This document shows positions 53,715 to 63,566 of a stretch of DNA of 64,000 bases, piece after piece. Below the pieces are notes generated by a model that saw nothing but the letters and a program-made list of their open reading frames with translations, was not told the DNA's origin and ran no database searches. The position numbers and the translations under genes are program-made. Origin of the DNA: Cervus elaphus (taxonomy: Eukaryota; Chordata; Mammalia; Artiodactyla; Cervidae); assembly GCF_910594005.1 (NCBI RefSeq), contig NC_057828.1, positions 4,228,235 through 4,292,234 of the forward strand, in the 5' to 3' direction. Position 1 is the stretch's first letter. Every line of letters starts with the position of its first letter.

Positions 53715-54092
53715 CATTTCCTTTTTTTAAGTCAATTTTTATCAGAGTACAGTTGATTTACAATGTTGTATTAGTTTCTGTTGTACAACAAAATGATTCA
53801 GTCATGTATATAAATATATTCACTCCTTTTCTTAGATTCTTTTCCTATATAGACCATTCAGAGTACTGAGTAGAGTTCCCTGTGCTGTATAGTAGGTTAT
53901 TAGTTATTTATTTTATATGTTAGTAATGTGTGTATGTCATTTCAATTTCCCATGATATCCCTCCCCATCTTTATCCTCTGGTAACCATAAGTTTGCCTTC
54001 TACATCTGTGCCTCTATTTCTGTTTTGTAAATAGGTTCATTTGTAGCATTTTTTAAGATTCCACATGTAAGCGATATCATATGATATGTCTA
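53715..54092 (-). mobile_element. Old L1 3' UTR
   Basis: Antisense: 'cagagtacagttgatttaca', 'atgttgtattagtttctg', 'gagttccctgtgctgtatag', 'taggttcatttgtagc', 'taagattccacatgtaagc'. It ends before ORF2. Confidence 0.85.
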
Positions 54093-54868
54093 TAGTAGCA
54101 TTTTTTAAGAAACCCCCTCTAAAGACTACCAGAGTAACAAAAGATGTAGAGGGTGGCCAAGGCTCAAACATGCCCATACTGGCCACAAAGTGACCAGCCA
54201 GTCTCAGTTTCTCATAGACTCTGATAACAGGACAGAGAGAGAATCTGTGATGTTAGGTGTCAGGGTCAGCTTAGGATTTAACCCCTGTCTGCAATTTAAT
54301 CTTTGTCTTCATGAAGCCTGCCACATAGTTGATGTTCAATAAACAGATGTAAGATGCATAAATAAAACAATCCTTTCTGGTGGGAACAGAGAGACCAAAT
54401 CCCTTACTCAGGCCCTGGGGTTGGAGTCCTCCTCCCAGTTAACTCAGGGATAAATTCACCCTCATTAAGAGAGAAGACAGTCCCCTAACCTGGCCTCCTT
54501 TTAGAATCTTTCTGGAAAACCAGGAGTGTGGTACATGGTGAATAGTGCCTTGGCATTCAGAAAGAAGCCAAAGAGCAGAAGGAAGTACCATTCAAGAGCC
54601 TGCAGAGCCCATCTCTGCCCCCTTTGGCCTCCAATTCAGGTTATTGGAGTGGGTCCAGCACCTGTGCTCACCGTCAGAGCCCTTGACTGCTGTTCCTTCA
54701 CAGGGTGCCTTAGACAGAAAACCCTGCACCTCTTCTTGTCATATTGAAATGAAGAAGAAACCAATTTGCATTAATGTACACAACTAATAGATGGGAAATT
54801 GAATGACTCTCTCTGGGTAGCAAAGGTGTTCCCAGGACATTCAAGAGCAGAAGGTACTTTTTTAGTTT
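54093..54868. other. No recognised element
   Basis: About 775 bases. Two overlapping forward frames (54526-54787) read through the same unique DNA and show no motif. A MIR-like tail ('gatgttcaataaacagatg') is at about 54330. Confidence 0.4.
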
Positions 54869-55730
54869 GGTCAGTTCAGTTCAGTCACTCAGTCGTGTCT
54901 GACTCTTTGTGACCCCATGGACCACAGCACGCCAGGCCTCCCTGTCCATCACCAACTCCCGGAGTTTACCCAAGCTCATGTCCATTGAGTTTGTGATGCC
55001 ATCTAACCATCTCACCCTGTGTCGTCCCCTTCTCCTCCTGCCCTCAATCTTTCCCAGCATCAGGGTCTTGTCAAATGAGTCAGCTCTTTGCATTAGGTGG
55101 CCAAAGTATTGGAGTTTCAATTTCAACATCAATGAACACTCGGGACTGATCTGTTTTAGGATGGACTGGTTGGATCTCCTTGCAGTCAATTCTTCGGCAC
55201 TCAGTTTTCTTTATAGTCCAACTCTCACATCCATACACGACCACTGGAAAAACCATAGCCTTGACTAGATGGACCTTTGTTGGCAAAGTAATGTCTCTGC
55301 TTTTTAATATCTATCTAGGTTGCTCATAACTTCCCTTCCAAGGAGTGAGTGTCTTTTAATTTCATGGCTCTAATCGCCATCTGCAGTGATTTTGGAGCCC
55401 CCAAAAATAAAATCAGACACTGTTTCCACTGTTTCCCCATCTATTTCCCATGAAGTGATGGGACCAGATGCCATGATCTTAGTTTTCTGAATGTTGAGCT
55501 TTAAGCCAACTTTTTCACTCTCTTCTTTCACTTTCATCAAAGGGCTTTTTAGTTCCTCTTCACTTTCTGCCATAGGGTGGTGTCATCTGCATATCTGAGG
55601 TTATTGATATTTCTCCCGGCAATCTTGATTCCAGCTTGTGCTTCCTCCAGCCCAGCGTTTCTCATGATGTACTCTGCATACAAGTTAAATAAGCAGGGTG
55701 ACAATATACAGCCTTGACATACTCCTTACC
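54869..55730 (-). mobile_element. BovB LINE 3' portion
   Basis: Antisense from the CAGTTCAGTTCAG terminus to the RT region ('aagcagggtgacaatataca'). Two internal deletions relative to other copies are near 55130 (inside 'caacatcaatgaac') and near 55185 (after 'ccttgcagtc'). Part of the C-terminal frame is open at 54881-55189. Confidence 0.95.
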
Positions 55731-56380
55731 AGACTTTAATTCCTTCTGGACCATGTATTATTATGTGATTCCTGTTGCCTTGGAAAGCTCAGATGATTAA
55801 AAGAGTTTATATTTGCCACTTCCAAGAACTCCTCTTGCAATTTAAATGATTCATGCATCTAAGTTTTACAAAGAGGAAAACAATCTCATTGTTATTTGCT
55901 CTATTAAAGCCCTCAAGGGTTCATCTTATTATTTTGTTATCTGGTAAAAAGGGGGAGTTTAATTCTCTAATCTTTTCCATGGGAAATTCTTAACAGCATA
56001 ATAAAAATCCCTTACTTAACTAGCAGAGAAATAGCTACTGCTCTCATCTTTTCTCCTTTTTTGGGGAGGGTGGAAGAGAGATACTGTTGGTTACATGCTA
56101 ATATTCTCATGCCACGTAGCAAATTTCAGAAGAAGAGATGGGCAGAAACCAGGTCAGAGTGATAGGAGTATTCCTCTATCTCTGGTCTTTGCACCAGAGC
56201 ACGAACACAGTTATGGAGACTGCTTACCGTCCCCTGGCAATCGTCGCCTTCTTCCTTTGCACAGATGGAGTTTCACTTGTCCTCACTGGTGGGCTTGTTA
56301 TTTTATCACCCGTATAGGTCTTTGTGGCCATCATCACAGTCAAGGTGGAGAGTGATTCTGTTATCACACTGGTCCCTAGT
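55731..56380. other. No recognised element
   Basis: About 650 bases of unique-looking sequence with no supported feature. Confidence 0.4.
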
Positions 56381-56706
56381 GTTGCCTTTTTATAAACACA
56401 TCTATCTTCCTTCTGTTTCTCCCCTCCTCACCTGACCAACCCCTGGCCCTCCGTTTGTGTCTTTATCCCTGGAAACCATGATCTATTCCATTTCTATAAT
56501 TTTGGCACTTCAAAGATGTGTAATGGAATCCTACAGTACACACCATGTTGGGATTGACTTTTTTTTCCCCAGCATAATTCCCTTGAGATTCATACAAGTT
56601 ATTTCATGTTATCAGTAATTGGTTTTTAAAAGACATAGAGACACAGATGTAGAGAATAAATGTATGAACACCAAGGGGAAAAGGAGAAAGTGCGATGAAT
56701 TGGGCA

Positions 56707-56942
56707 AGCCACCTGATGCAAAGAGCTGACTCATTTGAAAAGACCCTGATGCTGGGAAAGATTGAAGGCAGGAGGAGAAGGGGATGACAGAGGATGAGAT
56801 GGTTGGATGGCATCACCAACTCGATGGACATGGGTTTGGGTAAACTCCGGGAGTTGGTGATGGACAGGGAGGCCTGGCGTGCTACAGTCCATGGGGTCAC
56901 AAAGAGTCAGACACAACTGAGCGACTGAACTGAACTGAACTG
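56707..56942 (+). mobile_element. BovB 3' end, short, TGAAC tail
   Basis: Sense: 'cacctgatgcaaagagctga' to 'gcgactgaactgaactgaac'. Only 236 bp remain after 5' truncation. Low divergence and an intact terminal repeat suggest a young insertion. Confidence 0.93.
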
Positions 56943-57051
56943 GACCTGAGCTATACAGTAGGCTCTCATTATTACCTATTTTTCACATAATATCAATAAT
57001 GATACATACACAGGGAACTCTCCTTAGTGCCCTGTAGTGACCTAAATGGGA

Positions 57052-57120
57052 CAGGGAAGCCTGGCGTGCTGCAGTCCGTGGAGTTGCAAAGAGCTGGACA
57101 TGACTGAGTGACTGAACAAC
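57052..57120 (+). mobile_element. 69-bp BovB 3' end with 8-bp TSD
   Basis: 'cagggaagcctggcgtgctg' to 'gagtgactgaacaac'. aaatggga is repeated exactly at 57044-57051 and 57121-57128. It is one of the shortest complete insertions possible: only the 3' tail was copied. It has the CAAC-type terminus of the older subtype. Confidence 0.93.
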
Positions 57121-57829
57121 AAATGGGAAGGGAATGCAAAAAAGAAAGGGGAGCTGATTCACTTTGCTATACAGTAGAGACTAACACAACATCGTAAAAC
57201 AACTATACATAGATGAAAATTTGTTAAAAATTATTTTTCTATTGTCGAGTAATATTCAAGGTGTGGGTGCATCAGTTTTCTAACCATTCAGCCATTTAGG
57301 AATATGTAATTGTTTTCAGTTTTTGGCTATGAACATCTGATAGCAGTTTTTTAATCAACAGTGTCACTCCTCTGGGATAAATGTCCAAGAGTGCAATTGT
57401 TAGGATGTACGGTAGTGGCATGTTTAGTTTTATAAGAAACTCCCAAGTGCCTTGTACCATTTTTACATTCCTACCAACTGTGTATGAATGATCCAATTTC
57501 TCCACATCCTCACCAGCATTTGGTGTCACTATTTTTGTTTTAGTCATTTTGATAGATGTGTTGTATCTCCTTGAGGTTTTAATTTGCATTTTTCTAACAG
57601 TTAATGATGTGGAATATTTTTGTGGGCTTGTTTGCCATCTGTATATCTTCTTCACTGATATGTCTGTTCATATCTTTTGCTCATTTTCTAATTAGATTGC
57701 TCATTTGAGAATAATTAAACATTATTTAAGTTTTGAGAGTCCTTTGTATGTTCCAGATACTGATCCTCTATTAGATATGTGGTTTGCAGTCCTTTCTCTT
57801 AGTACTAAACTTCTGGGGTTTAAGCTGGG

Positions 57830-58440
57830 CATCTGGCTACTTTTCCCAACCTCTCTTGCAGCTAGGTGTGGCCATCTGGCAAAGTTCAGAGCAATGAGAT
57901 AAAAGCAGAAATCCTACATGCTATGCCTGAATCATCTCCAAGGAAAACAAAGACTGTGTGTTCTGAATTTCCATCTTCTCCCTCTTCACGCAACACGCTC
58001 TTGCAACTACCCAGCTTCAGCCATGTATATGAAAACAGTGCCTTAGGGCAAGATGGGCAGACTTTTTGTTGAGGGACAGATAGTTTGGGCTTGTGGGCCT
58101 TACGGTCTCCATACATGCTCTTCAACTCTGCTGTTGTAAGAAAAGCAGCTGTTGTCACGGAAGCAGCTGTGACAGTATGCAGTCAAGTAGGCATGGCTGT
58201 GTTTACATAAAATTCATTTTGAAAAGCAGGTGGTCTGCTCATGAACTTCAGTTTGCTGACTCTCCTTTAGGAGTCTATATTAACACAAAACCACACACAG
58301 CAGGAATGGGATCTCTGAAGTCACATGGAACCATTCCATCAGCCTGGATTGCTACCCTCTAGATTAATTCCTGACAAAGAAATAAACTTGTCTTATTTAA
58401 GTCACTTTCTTTTACAGGCTCTTTGGTAGCATCTCAGCCT
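57830..58440 (+). repeat. Ancient repeat interrupted by MER20
   Basis: The left side has 'aacctctcttgcagctaggt', 'gtggccatctggcaaagttc', 'gagcaatgagataaaagcag'. The right side has 'cagcctggattgctaccctc', 'aaataaacttgtcttattta', 'agtcactttctttt'. It is one ancient mammalian repeat (name not assigned), with a MER20 in the middle. Confidence 0.55.
58052..58263 (+). mobile_element. MER20 hAT-Charlie element
   Basis: 'gcagactttttgttgaggga', 'cagatagtttgggcttgtgg', 'gccttacggtctc', 'caactctgctgttgtaa', 'ggcatggctgtgtttac', 'cagtttgctgac'. The length of about 210 bp is close to the full 219-bp consensus as I recall it. MER20 is a placental-mammal DNA transposon. Confidence 0.85.
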
Positions 58441-59061
58441 ATGCCTATCTAAGAGCGATAAACTTGGCTTTCACAAGGCACTTGCTCTGCTTGATGTACA
58501 AAGATGATTCAAAGGTGTATACCTATATTCATTGCCTAGACAGAGTTTGCAGTGTGGTGTGAGAGAGTATCCCAGTACTGTAGATTGAGCTATAACCTAA
58601 TTATTAAAAAAAAAAAAAAATGTGCTCAGTAAACAGCATGGGGATGACTGGGGAGAAGGGAAGAAACACTGAGTGCCTAACATATGGCAGGCATTTTAGT
58701 GTTATTATGTGGCTGAAGTTTCAGAGACATCTATGAAATATGTTGCATTTCTATTTTAGGGAGAAAAAAATGAGTCTCCAAAAAATTATTGAACTTTCCC
58801 TGTAGCAGAGATGAACCTTTGAAAAGTGTCCACTTCCATCATGGATTTACTCCTTGCTGACATTCACAGACTGACCTGAGTCCCCTCCTTGGGCAGCATA
58901 GCAAGCACCTTTCTCTCCAAGTCCTCTCTGGCAGGCAGAGCCCTCATCATCATATTCTGTTAAAGTTAGCTCAGCAAGCATTTACTATGCACCTTCTATC
59001 TGCCTGCAACCAAAACCAGGAAATATAAAGGAATGTAGTAAAAGGCCTGAAAACTGTTTCA
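58441..59061. other. Unassigned, with poly-A and a MIR trace
   Basis: A 16-17 A run at 58604-58620 and weak antisense MIR-like text at 58650-58800 ('gtgcctaacatatggcaggc'). The rest is unrecognised. Confidence 0.4.
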
Positions 59062-59369
59062 TTTTTTTTTTCTTCACTTTTTGGCTATGGGGTCTTTGTT
59101 GCTACTCACGGGCTTTCTCTAGCTGTAGCGAGTTGGGGCTACCCTCTGGTTGTGGTGAGAGTGTTTCTCACTGCAGTGGCTTCTCTAGCTGTCGAGCACA
59201 GGCTCTGCAGCAGTTGTGACTTGCAGGCTCTAGAATGTGGGTTGAGTAGTTGTGGTGCAGGGACTTTGTTGCCCCGCAGCATGTGGAATCTTCTCTGACC
59301 AGGAATGGCATCTGTGTCCCCTGCATTGACAGGTGGATTCTCAACCACTGGACCACCAGGGAAGTCCAG
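59062..59369 (-). mobile_element. CHR-L long tRNA SINE
   Basis: Antisense poly-A (attttttttttc), then the long CHR body with its GC-rich repeats 'gggctttctctagctgtagc' and 'cagtggcttctctagctgtc', ending in the tRNA head 'ccactggaccaccagggaag'. At about 310 bp it is the long CHR variant, unlike the shorter copies at 3165 and 10297. Antisense ORFs on it are shadows. Confidence 0.9.
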
Positions 59370-59379
59370 GAGTTCATCT

Positions 59380-59681
59380 TTGAAAGAACAAATCTTTGGA
59401 CAGTGTTGCATTTTATATGAGACCTGCACTCCTGGAAGCTTTTGTGTTCCTGGACTTGCTAACAACAAAGGAGGTCCTTGTATATTCTGAGATAAGATCT
59501 GTCTCCATCCTTATCCAGGACTCCCATGAGACTCCTAATAAGTTGTTTGCTTACCTGCCTCTATAAATCCCAGGTCCCCTTATTTTTCTGTAAGACATTC
59601 CTCATTAATTGCCATTTTCCTTATTGCAATAGTATAAGTAAAATCATATCCTTAATTGTCCAATGCATTTTGTCTTTCACA
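59380..59681 (+). mobile_element. ERV1-like LTR (5' LTR or remnant)
   Basis: An LTR-like block with a TATA box (tataaat, 59572-59578), a polyadenylation-like AT-rich stretch (59626-59650), and a 'tgtctttcaca' end. It is immediately followed by a sequence resembling a retroviral primer-binding site. The left boundary is not defined: it abuts the CHR-L SINE. No second LTR was found in the window. The call is inference from architecture. Confidence 0.45.
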
Positions 59682-61387
59682 GTTTCGGTGCTGTGACTTA
59701 AATAAGATTGGACCTCATCTTTGAATCCACATTTACTCTATCTACATACTGAAGCTTCTCAGAGTCAGCTGTGCTCCCTCCTTGACTTCTAACTTGGGAC
59801 CCCCATGGTGCCCCTGACTCCTGGCTGGTATTCTGGGCTCTTGTCTGTTAGTAGCTGAGTAAGGATTTGGTGCTGATTCTGCGTACTCACTTGACTTCCA
59901 GTCCTGGCTTTTCTTGGTTTTATTGTCTGACAAATTGGTGTTCTCTGTAAATAGACTAATATAAATGTAACAGATGTAACATCATGAAAAAGTTCTTTTC
60001 TCTATTGGATGGAAGATAGCACAGAATCAGAATTGTTAGTCTTTCCTGTTTGTCTTTTGTTTGTTTTGAATTTGAATTAACTAAGAATTTGTAACCATGA
60101 GGAAGGGAAAAATTTCTTGATACAGACCAGCGAGTCTTGTATTTCTGTTTTTATGCTTGACCCATAGCTGAAATTTTAAACTTAAAGCTATTTCTCTCTG
60201 TATGTGTTTGTGTGTTTATATATATATGATTCAGAAAGACCTTCACCTTTCCTTTGTGTGACTGTGTAATGTTTTCCTGTTTCTGAATTGTATTACTAAA
60301 TTAGATTATAAATCTCTTTATAGGAGCTCTATTCAGATTATCTTAGAGGTAAATAAGTGCTTATGTAAATGGAATATTCCTAAAATTCCAAAAAATTAAG
60401 GAAATTAAACCCCAAATATTTTCAATGTGAAAAAGAGATATTCCTATGTAAATGAACTCAGAAATTATTTAAGAATTCAAGTTAACATAATTTAGGTAAA
60501 TCTTTCACAAAGAAGACTTGTATAATTTTGGTTTAATAAAAACAGCTGTTTTTCTGAGTTATTGACAGTAAGTATAAAAATAGCATATATTTTGTTGTAC
60601 TTTATGGGTTTTCTAAACATACACATGTTCACTTATTAGATAATTAACATTACTTTTACTTAATGCTTAAGGTTATGAAAGACATACATTTATATTTTCC
60701 CAAATTGAATCACTATTCTGAAAACTTTATTTCAACAGTAATTATCTTTTGTAACATGTAAGCTTGAAGGTAATTTCCCAGAATATTAGGTGATTTAAAA
60801 CTTTAGACTTCTACTAAATTGAGTTTACATACATCACCTCCAAGTAAGATAGAGTACTAAAACATTAATTACTAATCATAATTTAAAGTTTGAATACACT
60901 TGCCTCTTATTTTTATACGCTGCCAAGAGGTTTTCTACTTTGGGTTGTTAATGAGCATGTTTAATTTTTGCCACTTTGAAACACTGTATTGTAAGGGACA
61001 TGTACGGTTACAGGAAGTTGTGAGCTCTGCTAATCTGCTGCAAAATGCTGGTGTGTGGCAGATTGTTCAGTTATCAGCCTCTTAATTTTCCCTGTGGAAT
61101 AGAAGTTGCTGTGGTTAAAAGTTATAATCAATATATGTGAAGGAGATGCCAGAGAGGACTAACTCCATATGCAAGGCAGGTAGGATGTGCTTTTGTTAAT
61201 GAAGCAAGAGAGTGGTCTGGTTCTAAGCTATCACTGGTTGCTGCAGAATGAGAAAGAAAAAAGAGGAAGGCCAAACCTAAATGGATGTAAAACCTAATAG
61301 AAAATTTGTGAAAAGGAAATTTTATTTGTTGTGGTCAGTGCTATCTCAAGTTTGATAGGTTTCTTATAAGATTTCAAAAAGGGCTTT
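59682..61387 (+). mobile_element. ERV1-like leader and internal remnant
   Basis: Right after the LTR lies 'tcggtgctgtgactt' (59685-59699), similar to a tRNA-His-type primer-binding site. A leader follows, then an ATG at 59984 in a position expected for gag, whose frame stops after 11 codons. Beyond about 60100 no gag, pro or pol is readable, and the rest is AT-rich and non-coding. It is a dead old provirus fragment or a non-autonomous derivative. Confidence 0.4.
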
Positions 61388-61401
61388 TAGTGTCAAATAT
61401 T

Positions 61402-61625
61402 GGTGGTAGTGGTTTAGTTACTAAGTCATGTTTGACTCTTGCAACCCCAAGAACTGTAAACTGCCAGGCTCCTCTGTCCCTGGGATTTCCAGAATACTGG
61501 AGGCAGTTGCCATTTCCTTCTCCAGGATCAGGAGAAGGGATCCTGATCTTCCTGGATCAGGGATCAAACCTCAGTATCCTGCATTGAAGGCAGATTCTGT
61601 ACCATCCAAGCCACCAGAGAAGCCC
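61402..61625 (-). mobile_element. Bov-tA SINE, perfect 14-bp TSD
   Basis: Antisense with a GGT-rich terminal run (ggtggtagtgg), 'gttactaagtcatgtttgac', and a head ending 'ccaccagagaagccc'. It has an internal duplication-like 'ccaggatcaggagaagggat' segment. tagtgtcaaatatt occurs exactly at 61388-61401 and 61626-61639. Confidence 0.95.
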
Positions 61626-61639
61626 TAGTGTCAAATATT

Positions 61640-63377
61640 ATGCTGATGCAAAATTGAGATTGTTTTTATCGCTGTTAAAATGGCAAAATTTTCTGTCCAT
61701 TTAGCATGAAGTTTTAAAATATTATTCTTTGCCTTCTGCATAATGTTTTAGTTCACAAAGATTTTGTGTCTTAACAGAATAACCCTCTATGGTTTAATGT
61801 TGGTTTTAATGTATCTTTGAAGATTTAAGAAAATAAAAGCTTATCACTTAGGAAAAAGCATGTTACCTTCAGTGTTTATTTTTGGATGTTTCATTGTCAC
61901 TTTGAAACAAGAAGCAAAATGTCTCAGGCACTCATGATGCAATTCTATCTTAGATGTTCAAATTTCCTAACAACTTTTGAGTTTTGTATTTCCAAAATAC
62001 AGTTATAAATGATATCTTTACACCTAAAACTGCCTTTGAGATTTCCCAGAGGGCCCCTAGAAACTCACAGAGAATTTGTTCTTTCACCTTGTAAAAAGAG
62101 AGGTGCTAGAAATAATAAAATTTATTTCCTATGTTACTATTGAGGAAAAGCAAAGAGTTGTCAAATCAGAAGAGATGCTTAGCCTTCCCTAGGTAAATTT
62201 GTATGGGTGATATTATTAATACAAATATTTTAAATTGTATGTCATAGAGGAAGTTCCTAGAGATCTGTCGGTGCCCTTGCTTTCTACAATATGTTTCTAT
62301 TTATCAGATTCCTGGTTCTTCATTGCCTTATATTAGATAACATCAGTGTAGTATTAGTCATATTTTCAGTATTTTAAAAAAATTTAACTTTGTTGCAACT
62401 TTATTTCTTTACTTTAAATCTGGTAACTTCTAGAACTGAAACCTGACTGCCTAGATCCCTATTAGGATACTAGATTGCCTTGTAGCTGGTCCTATTTCCC
62501 AAGATCTGAAGAGGCCCTGCAAGCTGAAGCCCAAGAACTTGCCATAAACTTCCAAGGGCTCACCGCTGCAGCAGAATTCTCCCTGTACAAGCTGTGTTTG
62601 GATCACTAAGTGAGTGCAGTGAAAAGTTTGGGTCATACATGCTCTTTTACAAGATGTAACCAAGACAGTGGACAACATCACCAAGAACAACAACGTCCCA
62701 ACTAGAGAACTTTAAGAAATAGAGTACTGCCGAACAAGCTTCTCCAACCTCATGGAGTCCATTGGACTAGCTGCCCTTAGAATTCAGCTTCTGACTCTTT
62801 ACCTTAATATAACATTCAGTGCTAATATTTACCTTTCTAGCTTTAGGTATCCCTCTTTCAAGATGCCTGATCTCCAGAACCCTAAAATGACTGATCTTTG
62901 CTACCACTTCTCAATAGATGTTTCAACTGGTTTTACAGGAAGAGCATTAACAAGAACCCTTGCATTGCAGGAAGAGGGACCCTGAGAGTGGATTCTTGTC
63001 TAACACTTGGAAATGAATTGGTACCTCCTTTTGACTTTGCCAAGTTCTTTTATTAATCATTGTTGGATTGTTGGTGGCTTGTTAGTTTCATGTTCCTTAC
63101 CAGGATGACTTGTCATCAAATAACTCACACAAATTGTTACTGTGGTGGCTGGCCAGGATAGGCAGTTTCATTCAGTGTTTTCTCTAACAACTACCTTCCT
63201 GCAACACCTGGGAGACTATTTCTTAGATTCTACTTTGCCCTCTCAAGAGGCTTATAATTACCTCTGAGTTGTTCAGCAATGAATGATGCTTGTCTGGGAA
63301 AAAGGGTTTCTGACAATGTTGAATTATTTTCTGAAACTTGTGCTCTCAGAAAGTTGCAACAGTTAAGAAATCCCTAC
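61640..63377. other. Unassigned, possibly continuing ERV-like sequence
   Basis: AT-rich to about 62400, then a more balanced block (62440-63250) with a 77-codon forward frame (62752-62985), a few hydrophobic stretches and a Trp-rich patch. The block reads like decayed coding sequence but I cannot match it to a gene. With the LTR-like text at 59380 it could be the far part of the same provirus. Host pseudogene is the alternative. Confidence 0.35.
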
Positions 63378-63566
63378 ACTACTGTATATAAAATAAACAA
63401 GGTCCTACTGTGTAGCATAGGGAACTGTATTCAACACCTTGTGATAGCCTATAATGGAAAAGAATTTGAAAAGAAAATTAGTTGTGCATATGTGTGTGTG
63501 TGTATAACTTTGCTGTACACCAGAAAATAACACAGCACTGTAAACCAACTATACTTCAAAAAGTAA
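63378..63566 (+). mobile_element. L1 3' UTR end
   Basis: Same module as 7300-7675: 'aaacaaggtcctactgtgta', 'gggaactgtattcaac', a (TG)n patch (63491-63502), 'cactgtaaaccaactatact', a short A-rich tail. Confidence 0.85.

Larger units (their letters stand above)
56633..57224 (+). mobile_element. L1 3' end nested in L1, carrying two BovB tails
   Basis: Sense L1 3' UTR: 'agacatagagacacagatgt', 'agagaataaatg', later 'tatacagtagagactaacac' and 'tcgtaaaacaactatacata'. It is interrupted by BovB 3' ends at 56707-56942 and 57052-57120. Confidence 0.8.
56381..57810 (-). mobile_element. Old L1 split by another L1
   Basis: The left piece (to about 56632) has 'cagcataattcccttgagat' and 'catacaagttatttcatg'. 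The right piece (from about 57225) has 'ctattgtcgagtaatattca', 'tgtaccatttttacattcct', 'ccacatcctcaccagcattt', 'ttagatatgtggtttgcagt'. Both are antisense L1 3' UTR/ORF2 and continue each other. The left boundary is approximate. Confidence 0.8.
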
